From RGIG2161 sp964525525 (GTDB lineage Bacteria > Bacillota > Clostridia > Oscillospirales > CAG-272): 6,177 bases of DNA. The DNA is taken from assembly GCA_964525525.1 (NCBI GenBank), contig CAZGHD010000129.1, forward strand, positions 1 to 6,177. Direction: 5' to 3'. Below the pieces are notes generated by a model. The model searched no databases and was not told the origin of the DNA. It worked only from the letters and a program-made list of their open reading frames with translations. Below are positions 1-5,774 of the stretch, one piece after another. The position numbers were made by a program, and so were the translations under genes. Every line of letters starts with the position of its first letter. The first letter of the stretch is position 1.

Positions 1-525
1 GACGCGGTCGGCTACGATATGTATATAAAGCTGCTTAACGAAGCTATCCTTGAGGAAAAAGGCGAAGCTCCTAAGAAAAAGACCGAGTGCAAGATCGACC
101 TCCCTGCCGACGCATATCTGTCTGACAGCTACGTTCCGTCCTCCACCCAGCGTATGGAAATGTACAAAAAGATCGCCGCGATCGAAAACGAGGAAGACTG
201 CGACGACATCTGCGACGAGCTTTGCGACAGATTCGGCGAGCTTCCGAGAGAGGCGTTTAACCTCTGCCGTATCGCTCTGCTCCGCGCGCTCGGAGAGGCG
301 GCGGATTTCACCTCCGTCTCGGTAAGAGGCGGCGAGGCGGCGATAGTTCCCGCAGAGCTTCTGCCGCAGGTATGGATGGAGCTTCACGAGAGTTATCCCA
401 AGATACGCGTGACCATGCGTCCCTCCCCGAGAATCACCATGAAGGCGGAAAAACCGTCTGCGGTGATCGAGACGCTGATAGAAATGTTCAAAAAATATAT
501 ACAATTAAGAGACTCCGAGGTATAG
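1..525 (+). CDS. mfd: Transcription-repair coupling factor Mfd, C-terminal fragment (5' end outside window)
   Basis: The reading frame is open from base 1 and ends at TAG 523-525, giving about 174 residues of the C-terminus of a protein whose full family length is around 1,150. Mfd is a cytoplasmic DNA translocase that pushes stalled RNA polymerase off DNA and recruits UvrA for nucleotide excision repair. The visible part opens with AVGYDMYIKLLNEAI, matching the conserved VGF(D/E)xYxxxLxEA stretch that ends the translocase module. After a short charged linker comes the TRCF (D7) domain: IDLPADAYLSDSYVP, then QRMEMYKKIAAIE and the acidic helix ending DRFGELPREAFNL, all typical of the family. 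In the full protein this domain masks the UvrA-binding surface. The ATPase motifs lie upstream of the window. The isomerase gene follows after 56 nt on the same strand with no terminator between, so co-transcription is likely. Identification is confident. Confidence 0.93.
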   Translation, partial: DAVGYDMYIKLLNEAILEEKGEAPKKKTECKIDLPADAYLSDSYVPSSTQRMEMYKKIAAIENEEDCDDICDELCDRFGELPREAFNLCRIALLRALGEAADFTSVSVRGGEAAIVPAELLPQVWMELHESYPKIRVTMRPSPRITMKAEKPSAVIETLIEMFKKYIQLRDSEV

Positions 526-545
526 AAATTTCGACGCTGATAGTT

Positions 546-551
546 TATAAT
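546..551 (+). promoter_or_regulatory. Possible -10 element upstream of the isomerase gene
   Basis: A perfect TATAAT lies in the AT-rich gap after mfd, 30 nt before the isomerase start codon. The best -35 at 17-nt spacing is TAGAAA (523-528, 4 of 6 matches), which overlaps the mfd stop codon. A second option is TATGAT (555-560) with TCGACG (531-536) at 18 nt. Neither pair is strong, so this may only supplement read-through from mfd. Confidence 0.35.
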
Positions 552-581
552 ATATATGATACCAAAATAAAGGAGAATAAA

Positions 582-1685
582 ATGAAAAGAATTTCCTCCA
601 TTATCGCGGCGGCGCTTGCCGTCTGCCTGATGCTCACGGCACTTTGCGGATGCTCCGCATCTCCTGCCGCGCTCAAATACGAAGACACTGTGATAACTAC
701 TAATATGTATCAATTTTATATGTCCCGCTACAAGGCGCAGATCCTGTCAAACTACAACAGCGGTCAGGATAACGCCGCTTTCTGGGATCAGGTTCTTGAC
801 GAGGAGACCGGTGACACTATCGCCGACTTTTTTGAGGACATAGTGGCGGAAAACATAAAGATCAAGGCGCTGTGCGTAGGGCTTTTTGACGAATACGGAC
901 TCAAGCTGGCTGACGACGTGTACGAATCGATCGACGCCGAAATAGACGAGCTGATAGACTCATACGGTTCCCGCGCGGAGTTTAATCTCGCCGCGTCCGC
1001 GTACGGCGTCAACGACAAGATGCTCCGCGAGATTTACGTGATGGACGCAAAGATCAAGGCGGTGTATTCTTATCTTTACGGCGAGGGCGGTATCGAGGCG
1101 ATAACCGAGGAAGACCGCGAGACCTACTACCGCGACAATTACGTTCACATAAAGACTATATTTGTCAACACTTCGTATAACACCTTTAAGGACGAGAACG
1201 GCAAGCTGATCTACGACGAGACGACGGGATACCTCAAAACCGAGGATAAGACCGAGGACGAGATCGCCGCGGCAAAGGAAAAGGGCGAACAGCTCAAGGC
1301 TCTCCTTACCTCCGGCGAAAAATTTGAGGATCTGATAGACGAATATACCGACGACCCCGCAAACGAGACCTACAAGGACGGATTTTTCTTCACAAAGAAC
1401 ACAAGCTATTACGGAAACGTCATTGACGTTGCATTTGAGCTTGAGGAAAACGAGTGGGGACTTGCGGAAAGCGAGTACGGACTGCATTTCGTTCTCCGCC
1501 TGCCGCTGACCGACGAGGCGTATAAGAACGAGGACTACGAGGAGTTCTTCTCTGACATCGACGACGCGATAGCAAATCAGAAGTTTGACGTGAAGATAAA
1601 CGAGCTGATCTCAAAGGTAGTCGAGTACGAAGACGAGATAAAGAAATATTCACTGGTAGATATAGAGCAAAATCAAGAATTTTAG
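582..1685 (+). CDS. Parvulin-type peptidyl-prolyl cis-trans isomerase lipoprotein (PrsA/SurA-like foldase)
   Basis: This 367-residue exported protein probably helps fold secreted proteins at the outer face of the membrane. The ATG at 582 is chosen because AAAGGAG (569-575) sits 6 nt upstream and because a lipoprotein signal starts there: K2-R3, a hydrophobic core, then L21-C22-G23-C24 with C24 as the lipidation site. Residues about 35-180 form a helical N-terminal arm as in SurA/PrsA foldases. Residues about 187-310 fit a parvulin domain: H189 opens the first strand (VHIKTIFV), GEKFEDLIDEYTDDP (about 245-259) is the characteristic helix, then GFFF, AFELEENEWGL and YGLHFVLRL with H302. H189 and H302 match the paired parvulin histidines. 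An insert of about 25 acidic residues (about 200-225) follows the first strand. The protein is strongly acidic overall. The family call is firm; actual isomerase activity and clients are inferred. Confidence 0.85.
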   Translation: MKRISSIIAAALAVCLMLTALCGCSASPAALKYEDTVITTNMYQFYMSRYKAQILSNYNSGQDNAAFWDQVLDEETGDTIADFFEDIVAENIKIKALCVGLFDEYGLKLADDVYESIDAEIDELIDSYGSRAEFNLAASAYGVNDKMLREIYVMDAKIKAVYSYLYGEGGIEAITEEDRETYYRDNYVHIKTIFVNTSYNTFKDENGKLIYDETTGYLKTEDKTEDEIAAAKEKGEQLKALLTSGEKFEDLIDEYTDDPANETYKDGFFFTKNTSYYGNVIDVAFELEENEWGLAESEYGLHFVLRLPLTDEAYKNEDYEEFFSDIDDAIANQKFDVKINELISKVVEYEDEIKKYSLVDIEQNQEF

Positions 1686-1709
1686 TAATACGTCCCGCGG
1701 ACGTATTAC
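1685..1709 (+). repeat. 11-bp hairpin overlapping the isomerase stop codon
   Basis: GTAATACGTCC (1685-1695) and GGACGTATTAC (1699-1709) are perfect reverse complements around a CGC loop. The first base of the stem is the last base of the TAG stop, and a second in-frame stop, TAA, follows at once. No T-tract follows, so this is not a classical terminator. It may be a 3' mRNA stabiliser or the left end of the repeat element that begins next. Confidence 0.7.
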
Positions 1710-1711
1710 AG

Positions 1712-1868
1712 TGATATAAATCCCTTACGGGATTTGCGATATACGCTCTGCGTGCGATATTTGTCTACGACAAGCGATATGCCCTAACGGGCGTGACGCG
1801 CGGGATTTATATCATATCGCAACCGAACGAAGTAAGGTTATATCGCGTTTGCAGCGCAAACATATCGC
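1712..1868. repeat. Modular hairpin array with three GCGATAT and three inverted ATATCGC motifs
   Basis: GCGATAT occurs at 1736-1742, 1754-1760 and 1774-1780. Its reverse complement ATATCGC occurs at 1814-1820, 1840-1846 and 1862-1868. Most intervals between copies hold a small inverted repeat: ACGC/GCGT (1743-1753), TTGTC/GACAA (1761-1773), GCCC/GGGC (1781-1792) and GTTTGC/GCAAAC (1847-1861). A 13-bp perfect outer repeat, TGATATAAATCCC (1712-1724) with GGGATTTATATCA (1802-1814), encloses the three direct copies. No convincing ORF lies here. The position between convergent genes suits a dispersed, non-coding repeat element. Whether it is mobile or works as RNA cannot be told from one copy. Confidence 0.75.
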
Positions 1869-1877
1869 CGTAAAAAG

Positions 1878-1912
1878 AAAGTACAGAGAAAGCAAATCTT
1901 TCTCTGTACTTT
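1878..1912. terminator. Bidirectional rho-independent terminator between convergent genes
   Basis: A 15-bp perfect stem (1878-1892 with 1898-1912) encloses the loop CAAAT. On the plus strand the stem runs into a T-rich stretch (CTTTTTATTTAC); on the minus strand it is followed by CTTTTTAC. It ends 5 nt from the ttcA-like stop codon and lies about 190 nt past the isomerase stop, so it probably serves both genes. The hairpin array would then be part of the isomerase 3' UTR. Confidence 0.88.
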
Positions 1913-1916
1913 TTAT

Positions 1917-2645
1917 TTACTTCCCCGCCGCGTGAAATCCGTCTATCTCGCCACGCTGCATTGCGCCGAAAATTCTGTGGCGCAGACCTTTATTGTCTCT
2001 CTCAAGCTCGCGCAGGAGAGTTTTCATGTTCTCGCGCTCGGTATTCTTATCCTCGGGGCAGGTGCTTTCCACCACGGGGAGCTCTATTTTTGATGCAAAA
2101 TACTTGATGTCCTTCTCCGGCGCGTAAAGCAGAGGACGGATCATAGTGAGGTCAGTCCTCGAAAGATAGGAAACGGGAGAAAAACACCCGATGCGCCCCT
2201 CGTAGAAGAGATTTAACATAAATGTCTCCACCGCGTCGTCAAAATTATGCCCGAGCGCAACCTTGTTAAGCCCCATTTCCTTTGCCGCGTCGTAAAGCGC
2301 GCCGCGGCGCATCCTCGCGCAAAGCGAGCAGGGGTTTGATTCCTTACGCACGTTAAAAATTATATTCGCAATCTGCGTCGGGACTATCGAATATTCAACG
2401 TCAAGCTCGCGGCAAAGCTGTGCCACGGGAGAAAAGTCCATCCCCTCAAAGCCCATATCTATCGTGATCGCCTCAAGAGTGAATTTCTTCGGGTAAAAAC
2501 GCCTGAGTTCCGCTAAAGTATAAAGCAGAGTCAGCGAGTCCTTACCGCCCGAGATTCCCACTCCGATGCGGTCTCCGTCGTCTATCATATTGTAGTCATC
2601 CACCGCGCGGCGGGTAAATGACAAAAGTCTTTTTATCTCTTTCAT
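1917..2645 (-). CDS. ttcA: TtcA-family PP-loop tRNA 2-thiocytidine synthase
   Basis: This 242-residue cytoplasmic protein probably adenylates and thiolates C32 of specific tRNAs. The PP-loop SGGKDS is at residues 32-37, after the strand RIGVGI. C106 and C109 lie in PCSLCARMRRG, the TtcA-type CxxC motif, and C196 in ESTCPEDKN is a good candidate for the third cysteine holding the [4Fe-4S] cluster that TtcA enzymes use. GHNFDDAVET (132-141) is the conserved central motif. The ATG at 2645 is preceded by AAGGA (2654-2658) at 8-nt spacing. At 242 residues it is shorter than E. coli TtcA (about 310), in keeping with compact clostridial homologues. The gene is monocistronic, with its own promoter and a shared terminator. 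The TilS family is the main alternative, but the CxxC and Cys196 argue for TtcA; exact tRNA specificity is inferred. Confidence 0.85.
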   Translation of the reverse strand: MKEIKRLLSFTRRAVDDYNMIDDGDRIGVGISGGKDSLTLLYTLAELRRFYPKKFTLEAITIDMGFEGMDFSPVAQLCRELDVEYSIVPTQIANIIFNVRKESNPCSLCARMRRGALYDAAKEMGLNKVALGHNFDDAVETFMLNLFYEGRIGCFSPVSYLSRTDLTMIRPLLYAPEKDIKYFASKIELPVVESTCPEDKNTERENMKTLLRELERDNKGLRHRIFGAMQRGEIDGFHAAGK

Positions 2646-2675
2646 ATCTTCATTCCTTGATTAGTTTATATAAAT

Positions 2676-2704
2676 ATTATATATCTTGTGCCGCGCTTTG
2701 TCAA
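2676..2704 (-). promoter_or_regulatory. Perfect-consensus sigma-70/A promoter for the ttcA-like gene
   Basis: Read on the minus strand, TTGACA (2699-2704) and TATAAT (2676-2681) are separated by exactly 17 nt. Both hexamers match consensus at all six positions. Transcription should start near 2669, giving a leader of about 25 nt that contains the AAGGA site. No operator-like repeat overlaps it, which suggests steady expression. Confidence 0.85.
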
Positions 2705-2706
2705 TT

Positions 2707-2746
2707 ATAAAAAATGATTGGAGCTTCTCCCGAAGCTCCAATCGTT
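2707..2746 (-). terminator. Rho-independent terminator of the duplicated lipoprotein gene
   Basis: A 12-bp perfect stem (2716-2727 with 2732-2743) encloses a 4-nt loop, 7 nt past the stop codon at 2751-2753. On the minus strand it runs into ATTTTTTATAA. The T-tract ends only 2 nt before the -35 hexamer of the ttcA-like promoter, so one unit ends as the next begins. Confidence 0.88.
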
Positions 2747-2750
2747 ATCT

Positions 2751-5465
2751 TTACTTAAAAGCAATGCTTGTATAATAAACGTCGTTATTATCAGCATACA
2801 CAAGGCAGTCAAGAGTTTCGCCGACAGTCTTACTGATGCTGAATGCCTCGGGTGAAAAATCTCCGAGTTTTTTGGTCATAGTAAGTGCCCAGCCGGATTC
2901 GGTCTCGCAGTACACGTCTATCGTAGCCTCGGTCTCTTTGAGATTACATACGACAAGATACGGAGTTCCGTCCGAAGTTTCTATCATCTTAACAGCGGAA
3001 TTGTCGGTAAGAGAGTCTATTTTGATCTCCTCCTCGGACACGAGTTCAGTGCCTCTGTAAACCGCGTGGCAATGCTTTAACGTCTTTGATATAAGCTCGC
3101 CGTTCTTATCTGCGTCGGTATAATCGCAGTCGTAATGATAATAGGTATATAAAACGTGGAGATTTCCGTCAGAGTCAAGATAAACACAGCCGTTATCCGC
3201 TATATTAACTCTCGACCAGATACCGTCGCCGCTCTCGGCTTCGTAGGGCAGAGAGATATCGGCACAGTTGATAGTCTTACCGTCAGAGAGGTCAGGGATA
3301 TAAAACAGCATAATCGAATCGCTGATTTCTGTGTTGATGTTGTCATACTCCAGTTTATCTGACAGATCGCTGAGGTATATTTCACGTGTTCCCACCATAT
3401 ACGCGCCGCCGTTACCGTCAGACAGAGTGTAAAGCTTAACGTAGTTGCCATCAACGTCTCGGTCAAGTTTGTAATTTTTAAGCCCTTTTATCTTCATAGT
3501 TAGCTCGCTTGTGTCAAAGCCGTAACCCATAACGCCGAAATTATAGTTAGCTGTCAAAACGTAAGCGGGCTCGCCCTCGGCGGTGTAAATATAATCCATC
3601 TGCGCTATCTTGTCAAATATACCGGTATGTGAGCCGGTCTCACAAAGACGAACCTCGTCTGTCGCTGGGTCTATTACGTACATAGTATATCCGGTGGGCA
3701 GAGAAACGTATATCATACCGTCCGGCATCTGATTTATACTTATATACTTATTCTGCGTTGAGCCGTAACTGCCCGACTCAAGGACTGTAGCCTTTCCCGC
3801 AGAGTCTATTTTTACGATGTAGAAGTCTTCCTGTTCTCTTGAATGAGAATAGTTATACACGAACGCCGCATAGGTTGCGTTTTCTGTACGAACTATCTGC
3901 GTTTGATGCGCGGAGGTGGGAATTCTCTTGTCGTATCTTACGTCATCTATTCCGATTGGATAGCCTTCAAGAATGTCTTTTACTTCAGTCGCGCTGAAAT
4001 CGGAAAGCGATATATTAAAGGTATATCCGCGTCTCGCTTCGCCGCTTCCTACCGAACCGTAATAGAAGCAACTTAAAACTCCGTCCTGAATCGAACCGTC
4101 GCGCACTGCACTCAAGTTAAGAGAATGTGCGGTAGTGCCGTCACCAAAAGTCGTAGTTTTTTCAAAATTCCACTCGCGGCCGTGCTCGTCCTTTGCGGTG
4201 TAAAAATTAAATTCCACACCATTTTCGCCCCAACCCCACAGCTTCGCAACTATAAGGTAGAGTTTGCCGTCAGTCCCTTCTCTCACCATAGGCTTGTAAT
4301 ACATATATCTGCTATCGGGCATTGAAAGCTGCTCGTTAAAGATACACTCCATGCCGTCATATACTGCGTGGCGGTATTCGAGCTTGTTGTCAAACGGCGC
4401 ATGAGTGCCGGTATAGTCGGTTAAAGAATGTTTGTAGGTTATATGCATATAACCATTTGAGTCAACGTACACGTCGCCGTTATGAGCGTGATTAGAACCT
4501 GACCAAATACCCTCAAGACCGAGAGAAGCATCTTCATACTGCACTGTGGTACAGGTAATATTTTCGCCCACGGTCAGGTCGGGAATATGGAAAAGGTCGA
4601 GGCGGTCCCACACGTAAGTATCCATGCCTGCCATTGAAAAAACACCCTCGAGAAAATCCGTTTTCTCGTCTCTTTGCGCAACTATGTACGCACCGCCGTT
4701 TCCGTCAGGGAAAGGATACATATAACAGTGTCTGCCGATGTCCTCCATCCAAAGGTAGGTGCTGTTTTGCGACCACTCTTTTGTATTAATGTCAAAGGAG
4801 AACCATTCAAGCAAGTAGTCTCCTATCTCACCCGTCCAAGAACCTGCCGCGGTAAAGATATATATCTTTTGATTTTCAAAATCAAACATTGCCTGACCGT
4901 AGCCGGGCTTTTCGCCGGACGAAAACACGGTGGCAGTCTCGTATTTTGTCATTTCATCGGTCACGCTGTCAAAAACGTAAACCGTAAGAACAGCACGGGA
5001 AGTAGCGGTAACAATGATATCGCCGTTTGTATTCTGAGCGATGTTGACGGTTATCGTTCCGTCGTCAGCTTCAAGACCGCCGTAATAAAGCACGGAGGAT
5101 TTACCCTCGTTATCTGTCTTGGTAACGTAAAATTTCTCTATTCCGTCACCGTCGCCGTAGTCGCGCGCAAACGCCGCATAGGTACCCCTCTCGGTATGGC
5201 AAACACGCATCTGCTGACCGCCGTGATAAGCGCACGCCTCGGTAGTAAATTTGTCAATATTCGTCCTAAGCTCGTTTGCAGCGAGAATGCTCTCCACCTC
5301 GGACACGGTTATCTCGTGCTTTGATGGAGCAAGCTCGGGCTCAGTCGGCTTGTCGGTAACGGTCGTAGTTTCGCCCGAATCGGGAGTTTGCGGCTCTGCA
5401 CATCCGCACAAAAGCAAAGCGACTATAGCCAAAATCGCAATTAAAGATCTCGTCAGTTTTTTCAT
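2751..5465 (-). CDS. Large lipoprotein of unknown function made of two tandem ~430-residue modules
   Basis: I do not recognise this 904-residue protein. The start is set by AGGAGG (5472-5477) 6 nt before the ATG and by a lipoprotein signal: K2-K3, a hydrophobic core, then L19-C20-G21-C22 with C22 the lipidated residue. A Pro/Thr/Glu/Ser-rich tether follows to about residue 48. The rest is two related modules, about 70-495 and 502-904. Shared landmarks are TYAAF (95/531), DGNGGAY (254/683), F(H/Y)IPDL (292/721), GIWS (319/748), NGxVYxDSxGxxH (329/758) and HAVYxG (366/800). Residues 254-341 align with 683-770 without gaps at 35 of 88 identities. The alternation of short strands with DG or NG turns suggests a beta-propeller or BNR/sialidase-like fold; that is inference. 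No catalytic motif is evident. It probably sits on the outer membrane face and binds or processes a substrate such as glycan. It is monocistronic, with its own promoter and terminator. Confidence 0.8.
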   Translation of the reverse strand: MKKLTRSLIAILAIVALLLCGCAEPQTPDSGETTTVTDKPTEPELAPSKHEITVSEVESILAANELRTNIDKFTTEACAYHGGQQMRVCHTERGTYAAFARDYGDGDGIEKFYVTKTDNEGKSSVLYYGGLEADDGTITVNIAQNTNGDIIVTATSRAVLTVYVFDSVTDEMTKYETATVFSSGEKPGYGQAMFDFENQKIYIFTAAGSWTGEIGDYLLEWFSFDINTKEWSQNSTYLWMEDIGRHCYMYPFPDGNGGAYIVAQRDEKTDFLEGVFSMAGMDTYVWDRLDLFHIPDLTVGENITCTTVQYEDASLGLEGIWSGSNHAHNGDVYVDSNGYMHITYKHSLTDYTGTHAPFDNKLEYRHAVYDGMECIFNEQLSMPDSRYMYYKPMVREGTDGKLYLIVAKLWGWGENGVEFNFYTAKDEHGREWNFEKTTTFGDGTTAHSLNLSAVRDGSIQDGVLSCFYYGSVGSGEARRGYTFNISLSDFSATEVKDILEGYPIGIDDVRYDKRIPTSAHQTQIVRTENATYAAFVYNYSHSREQEDFYIVKIDSAGKATVLESGSYGSTQNKYISINQMPDGMIYVSLPTGYTMYVIDPATDEVRLCETGSHTGIFDKIAQMDYIYTAEGEPAYVLTANYNFGVMGYGFDTSELTMKIKGLKNYKLDRDVDGNYVKLYTLSDGNGGAYMVGTREIYLSDLSDKLEYDNINTEISDSIMLFYIPDLSDGKTINCADISLPYEAESGDGIWSRVNIADNGCVYLDSDGNLHVLYTYYHYDCDYTDADKNGELISKTLKHCHAVYRGTELVSEEEIKIDSLTDNSAVKMIETSDGTPYLVVCNLKETEATIDVYCETESGWALTMTKKLGDFSPEAFSISKTVGETLDCLVYADNNDVYYTSIAFK
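2754..3962 (-). repeat. C-terminal module of the duplicated lipoprotein (residues about 502-904)
   Basis: This is the second copy of the internal protein duplication. It carries the AHQTQIVRT lead-in before TYAAF that is only loosely kept in copy one (GGQQMRVCHT). Cys734 matches Cys305 of the other copy. The copies have diverged too far for obvious repeats at DNA level. Confidence 0.75.
3981..5258 (-). repeat. N-terminal module of the duplicated lipoprotein (residues about 70-495)
   Basis: This is the first copy of the internal duplication. The offset to the second copy is 436 residues at TYAAF, 429 through the central block and 433-434 at HAVYxG and DGxxYL, so only small indels separate the copies. 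Boundaries are approximate, because the join between modules near residues 496-501 was placed by eye. Confidence 0.75.
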
Positions 5466-5507
5466 TTTTTGCCTCCTGAGTGGTTATATTGTCTGTTGTT
5501 TGAGAGA

Positions 5508-5536
5508 ATTCTATCATAAAATCACAACGTTGTCAA
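5508..5536 (-). promoter_or_regulatory. Extended -10 promoter of the duplicated lipoprotein gene, with overlapping palindromes
   Basis: On the minus strand TTGACA (5531-5536, perfect) is separated by 17 nt from TAGAAT (5508-5513, 5 of 6 matches). TGA directly before the -10 gives an extended TGn element. The start would be near 5501, with a leader of about 35 nt. Palindromes overlap or abut the -35: ACAACGTTGT (5524-5533), TTGTCA-AG-TGACAA (5530-5543) and CAATATTG (5541-5548). These could be an operator, but no regulator is known. Confidence 0.7.
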
Positions 5537-5550
5537 GTGACAATATTGCT

Positions 5551-5590
5551 ACAATTAAAAACGGCGTTTTGAAAAATCAAAACGCCGTTT
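5551..5590 (-). terminator. Rho-independent terminator of the sodium-pump decarboxylase operon
   Basis: A 14-bp perfect stem (5559-5572 with 5577-5590) encloses a 4-nt loop, 11 nt past the stop of the small membrane protein. On the minus strand the stem is GC-rich in its middle and is followed by TTAATTG, a weak U-tract. On the plus strand no T-run follows, so it works mainly for the minus-strand operon. Confidence 0.8.
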
Positions 5591-5601
5591 CTTATCAATT
5601 A

Positions 5602-5760
5602 TTACTGACCGTTTGAGTTATTGTTTTTTGCATCCATTGCCGCGCCGAGCTTGTTAAGAACGAACACGCAGATGATTATTATAGCAGTTACTATAAATAT
5701 ACCTACAAGTCCCTGAAGCATATAGATAAGGGAACTGAGAAAAGCCGAAACGTTTATCAT
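5602..5760 (-). CDS. 52-residue single-span membrane protein, OadG-like gamma subunit candidate
   Basis: The ATG at 5760 is preceded by AAGGAGG (5770-5776) at 9-nt spacing, and that site overlaps the stop codon of the beta-subunit gene (5775-5777). The two genes are 14 nt apart and surely co-transcribed and probably translationally coupled. The protein has one long hydrophobic segment (about residues 11-36, YMLQGLVGIFIVTAIIII as its core), then LNKLGAAM and a short polar Asn-rich tail. OadG-type gamma subunits of sodium-pump decarboxylases have this layout: one N-terminal span with a GMxxxF-like turn, then a polar tail. They help assemble the complex. This copy is short and lacks an extended metal-binding tail, so the call rests on layout and position. 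An unrelated small membrane protein remains possible; that the gene is real is well supported. Confidence 0.75.
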   Translation of the reverse strand: MINVSAFLSSLIYMLQGLVGIFIVTAIIIICVFVLNKLGAAMDAKNNNSNGQ

Positions 5761-5774
5761 TTTGATCTACCTCC

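Noticed and set aside
372..581. Longer reading frame upstream of the isomerase, starting at 372
   Set aside because: It overlaps mfd in another frame, has no ribosome binding site, and would bury the lipoprotein signal that begins at 582 behind AAAGGAG.
960..1487. 175-residue minus-strand open frame inside the isomerase gene
   Set aside because: It is antisense to a clear parvulin gene and has no recognisable domain or ribosome binding site; its hydrophobic look comes from complementing acidic codons.
1685..1709. Rho-independent terminator for the isomerase gene
   Set aside because: The stem is strong, but it is followed by ACAGTGATATAAAT with no T-tract; the 1878-1912 hairpin is a better candidate.
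1712..1868. CRISPR array
   Set aside because: The repeated unit is only 7 nt, half the copies are inverted, and the spacers are short hairpins and not unique 30-nt sequences; no cas genes are present.
2642..2653. Three-codon upstream ORF (Met-Lys-Ile) whose TGA overlaps the ttcA-like start codon
   Set aside because: AAGGA directly abuts its ATG with no spacer, too close to be used, while it is 8 nt from the real start; the overlap is probably chance.
4674..5324. 216-residue plus-strand open frame inside the duplicated lipoprotein gene
   Set aside because: It is antisense to a gene with signal peptide, strong ribosome binding site and internal repeats; the opposite frame shows no domain logic.
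5251..5616. 121-residue plus-strand open frame crossing a lipoprotein start, promoter and terminator
   Set aside because: It runs through the start of one gene, its promoter and another unit's terminator hairpin, so it is a chance frame.
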